5,210 nt of DNA from NCBI GenBank assembly GCA_016930955.1, contig JAFGFR010000309.1:1-5210 (forward strand), read 5' to 3'. The notes under the pieces were generated by a model. It saw only the letters and a program-made list of their open reading frames with translations, was not told where the DNA came from and made no database searches. Positions 5,155-5,210 of the stretch are shown piece by piece (position 1 is the stretch's first letter; every line of letters starts with the position of its first letter). Source of the stretch: Victivallales bacterium. GTDB taxonomy: Bacteria; Verrucomicrobiota; Lentisphaeria; Victivallales; JAADHT01. The position numbers and the translations under genes are program-made.

Positions 5155-5210
5155 ATGACACCTTTTTTCATTTTCCGAGTCTTTCATAGCGCATGGTCAG
5201 GTCGGTACAC
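5155..5210 (+). CDS. Start of an unidentified gene, 3'-partial
   Basis: Eighteen complete codons are visible, reading MTPFFIFRVFHSAWSGRY. The frame is open to the right edge. The N-terminus is aromatic and hydrophobic but lacks early Lys/Arg, so a signal peptide cannot be judged. It begins 40 nt after the lipoprotein stop with a strong SD, consistent with the same operon. Too little is present to assign a function. Confidence 0.55.
   Translation, partial: MTPFFIFRVFHSAWSGRY

Noticed and set aside
1..5210. CRISPR array, tRNA or rRNA genes, toxin-antitoxin pair
   Set aside because: No regularly spaced repeats, no cloverleaf-like sequence and no small paired frames with SDs were seen by eye.

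Overview
The window looks like a cell-envelope or secretion locus of a Gram-negative bacterium, most likely of the Planctomycetota-Verrucomicrobiota-Chlamydiota group (Verrucomicrobiota, Lentisphaerota or Kiritimatiellota). This placement is inferred from protein style: a calcium-loop module beside an 'FWVNND' module, a carboxypeptidase-regulatory-like protein with a late 'NPYGTRSLE' motif, and a secreted squalene-cyclase-like repeat protein. No marker gene is present to prove it. Every gene is on the + strand. Each start inside the window has a purine-rich Shine-Dalgarno (SD) sequence, AGGAG or GGAGG.

Layout: (1) 1-1709 is the 3' part of a larger modular protein whose reading frame is open to the left edge. 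It carries an EF-hand-type calcium loop, a conserved 'FWVNND...DLDDF' module and a C-terminal alpha/beta-hydrolase domain with an AHSMGN nucleophile elbow. (2) 1721-2851 lies 11 nt downstream and encodes a secreted protein with a carboxypeptidase-regulatory-like beta-sandwich near its N-terminus. (3) 2852-3287 holds no intact gene. It begins with a strong SD and an 11-codon orphan start, continues with the helix-turn-helix piece of an IS30-family transposase, and ends with a possible new promoter. (4) 3288/3291-4481 is a secreted six-hairpin alpha/alpha repeat protein of the prenyltransferase/squalene-oxidase type. (5) 4536-5114 is a small lipoprotein. (6) 5155 onward is the first 18 codons of another gene, cut by the right edge.

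How the genes may work together: genes 2 and 3 carry signal peptides, gene 4 carries a lipobox, and gene 1 has the character of a surface or secreted protein. The simplest reading is an envelope-exported gene set of unknown joint function, formerly one operon, now interrupted between genes 2 and 3 by a transposon remnant. The hydrolase is the only member with a recognisable catalytic motif. The other genes have recognisable folds or export signals but no assignable reaction.
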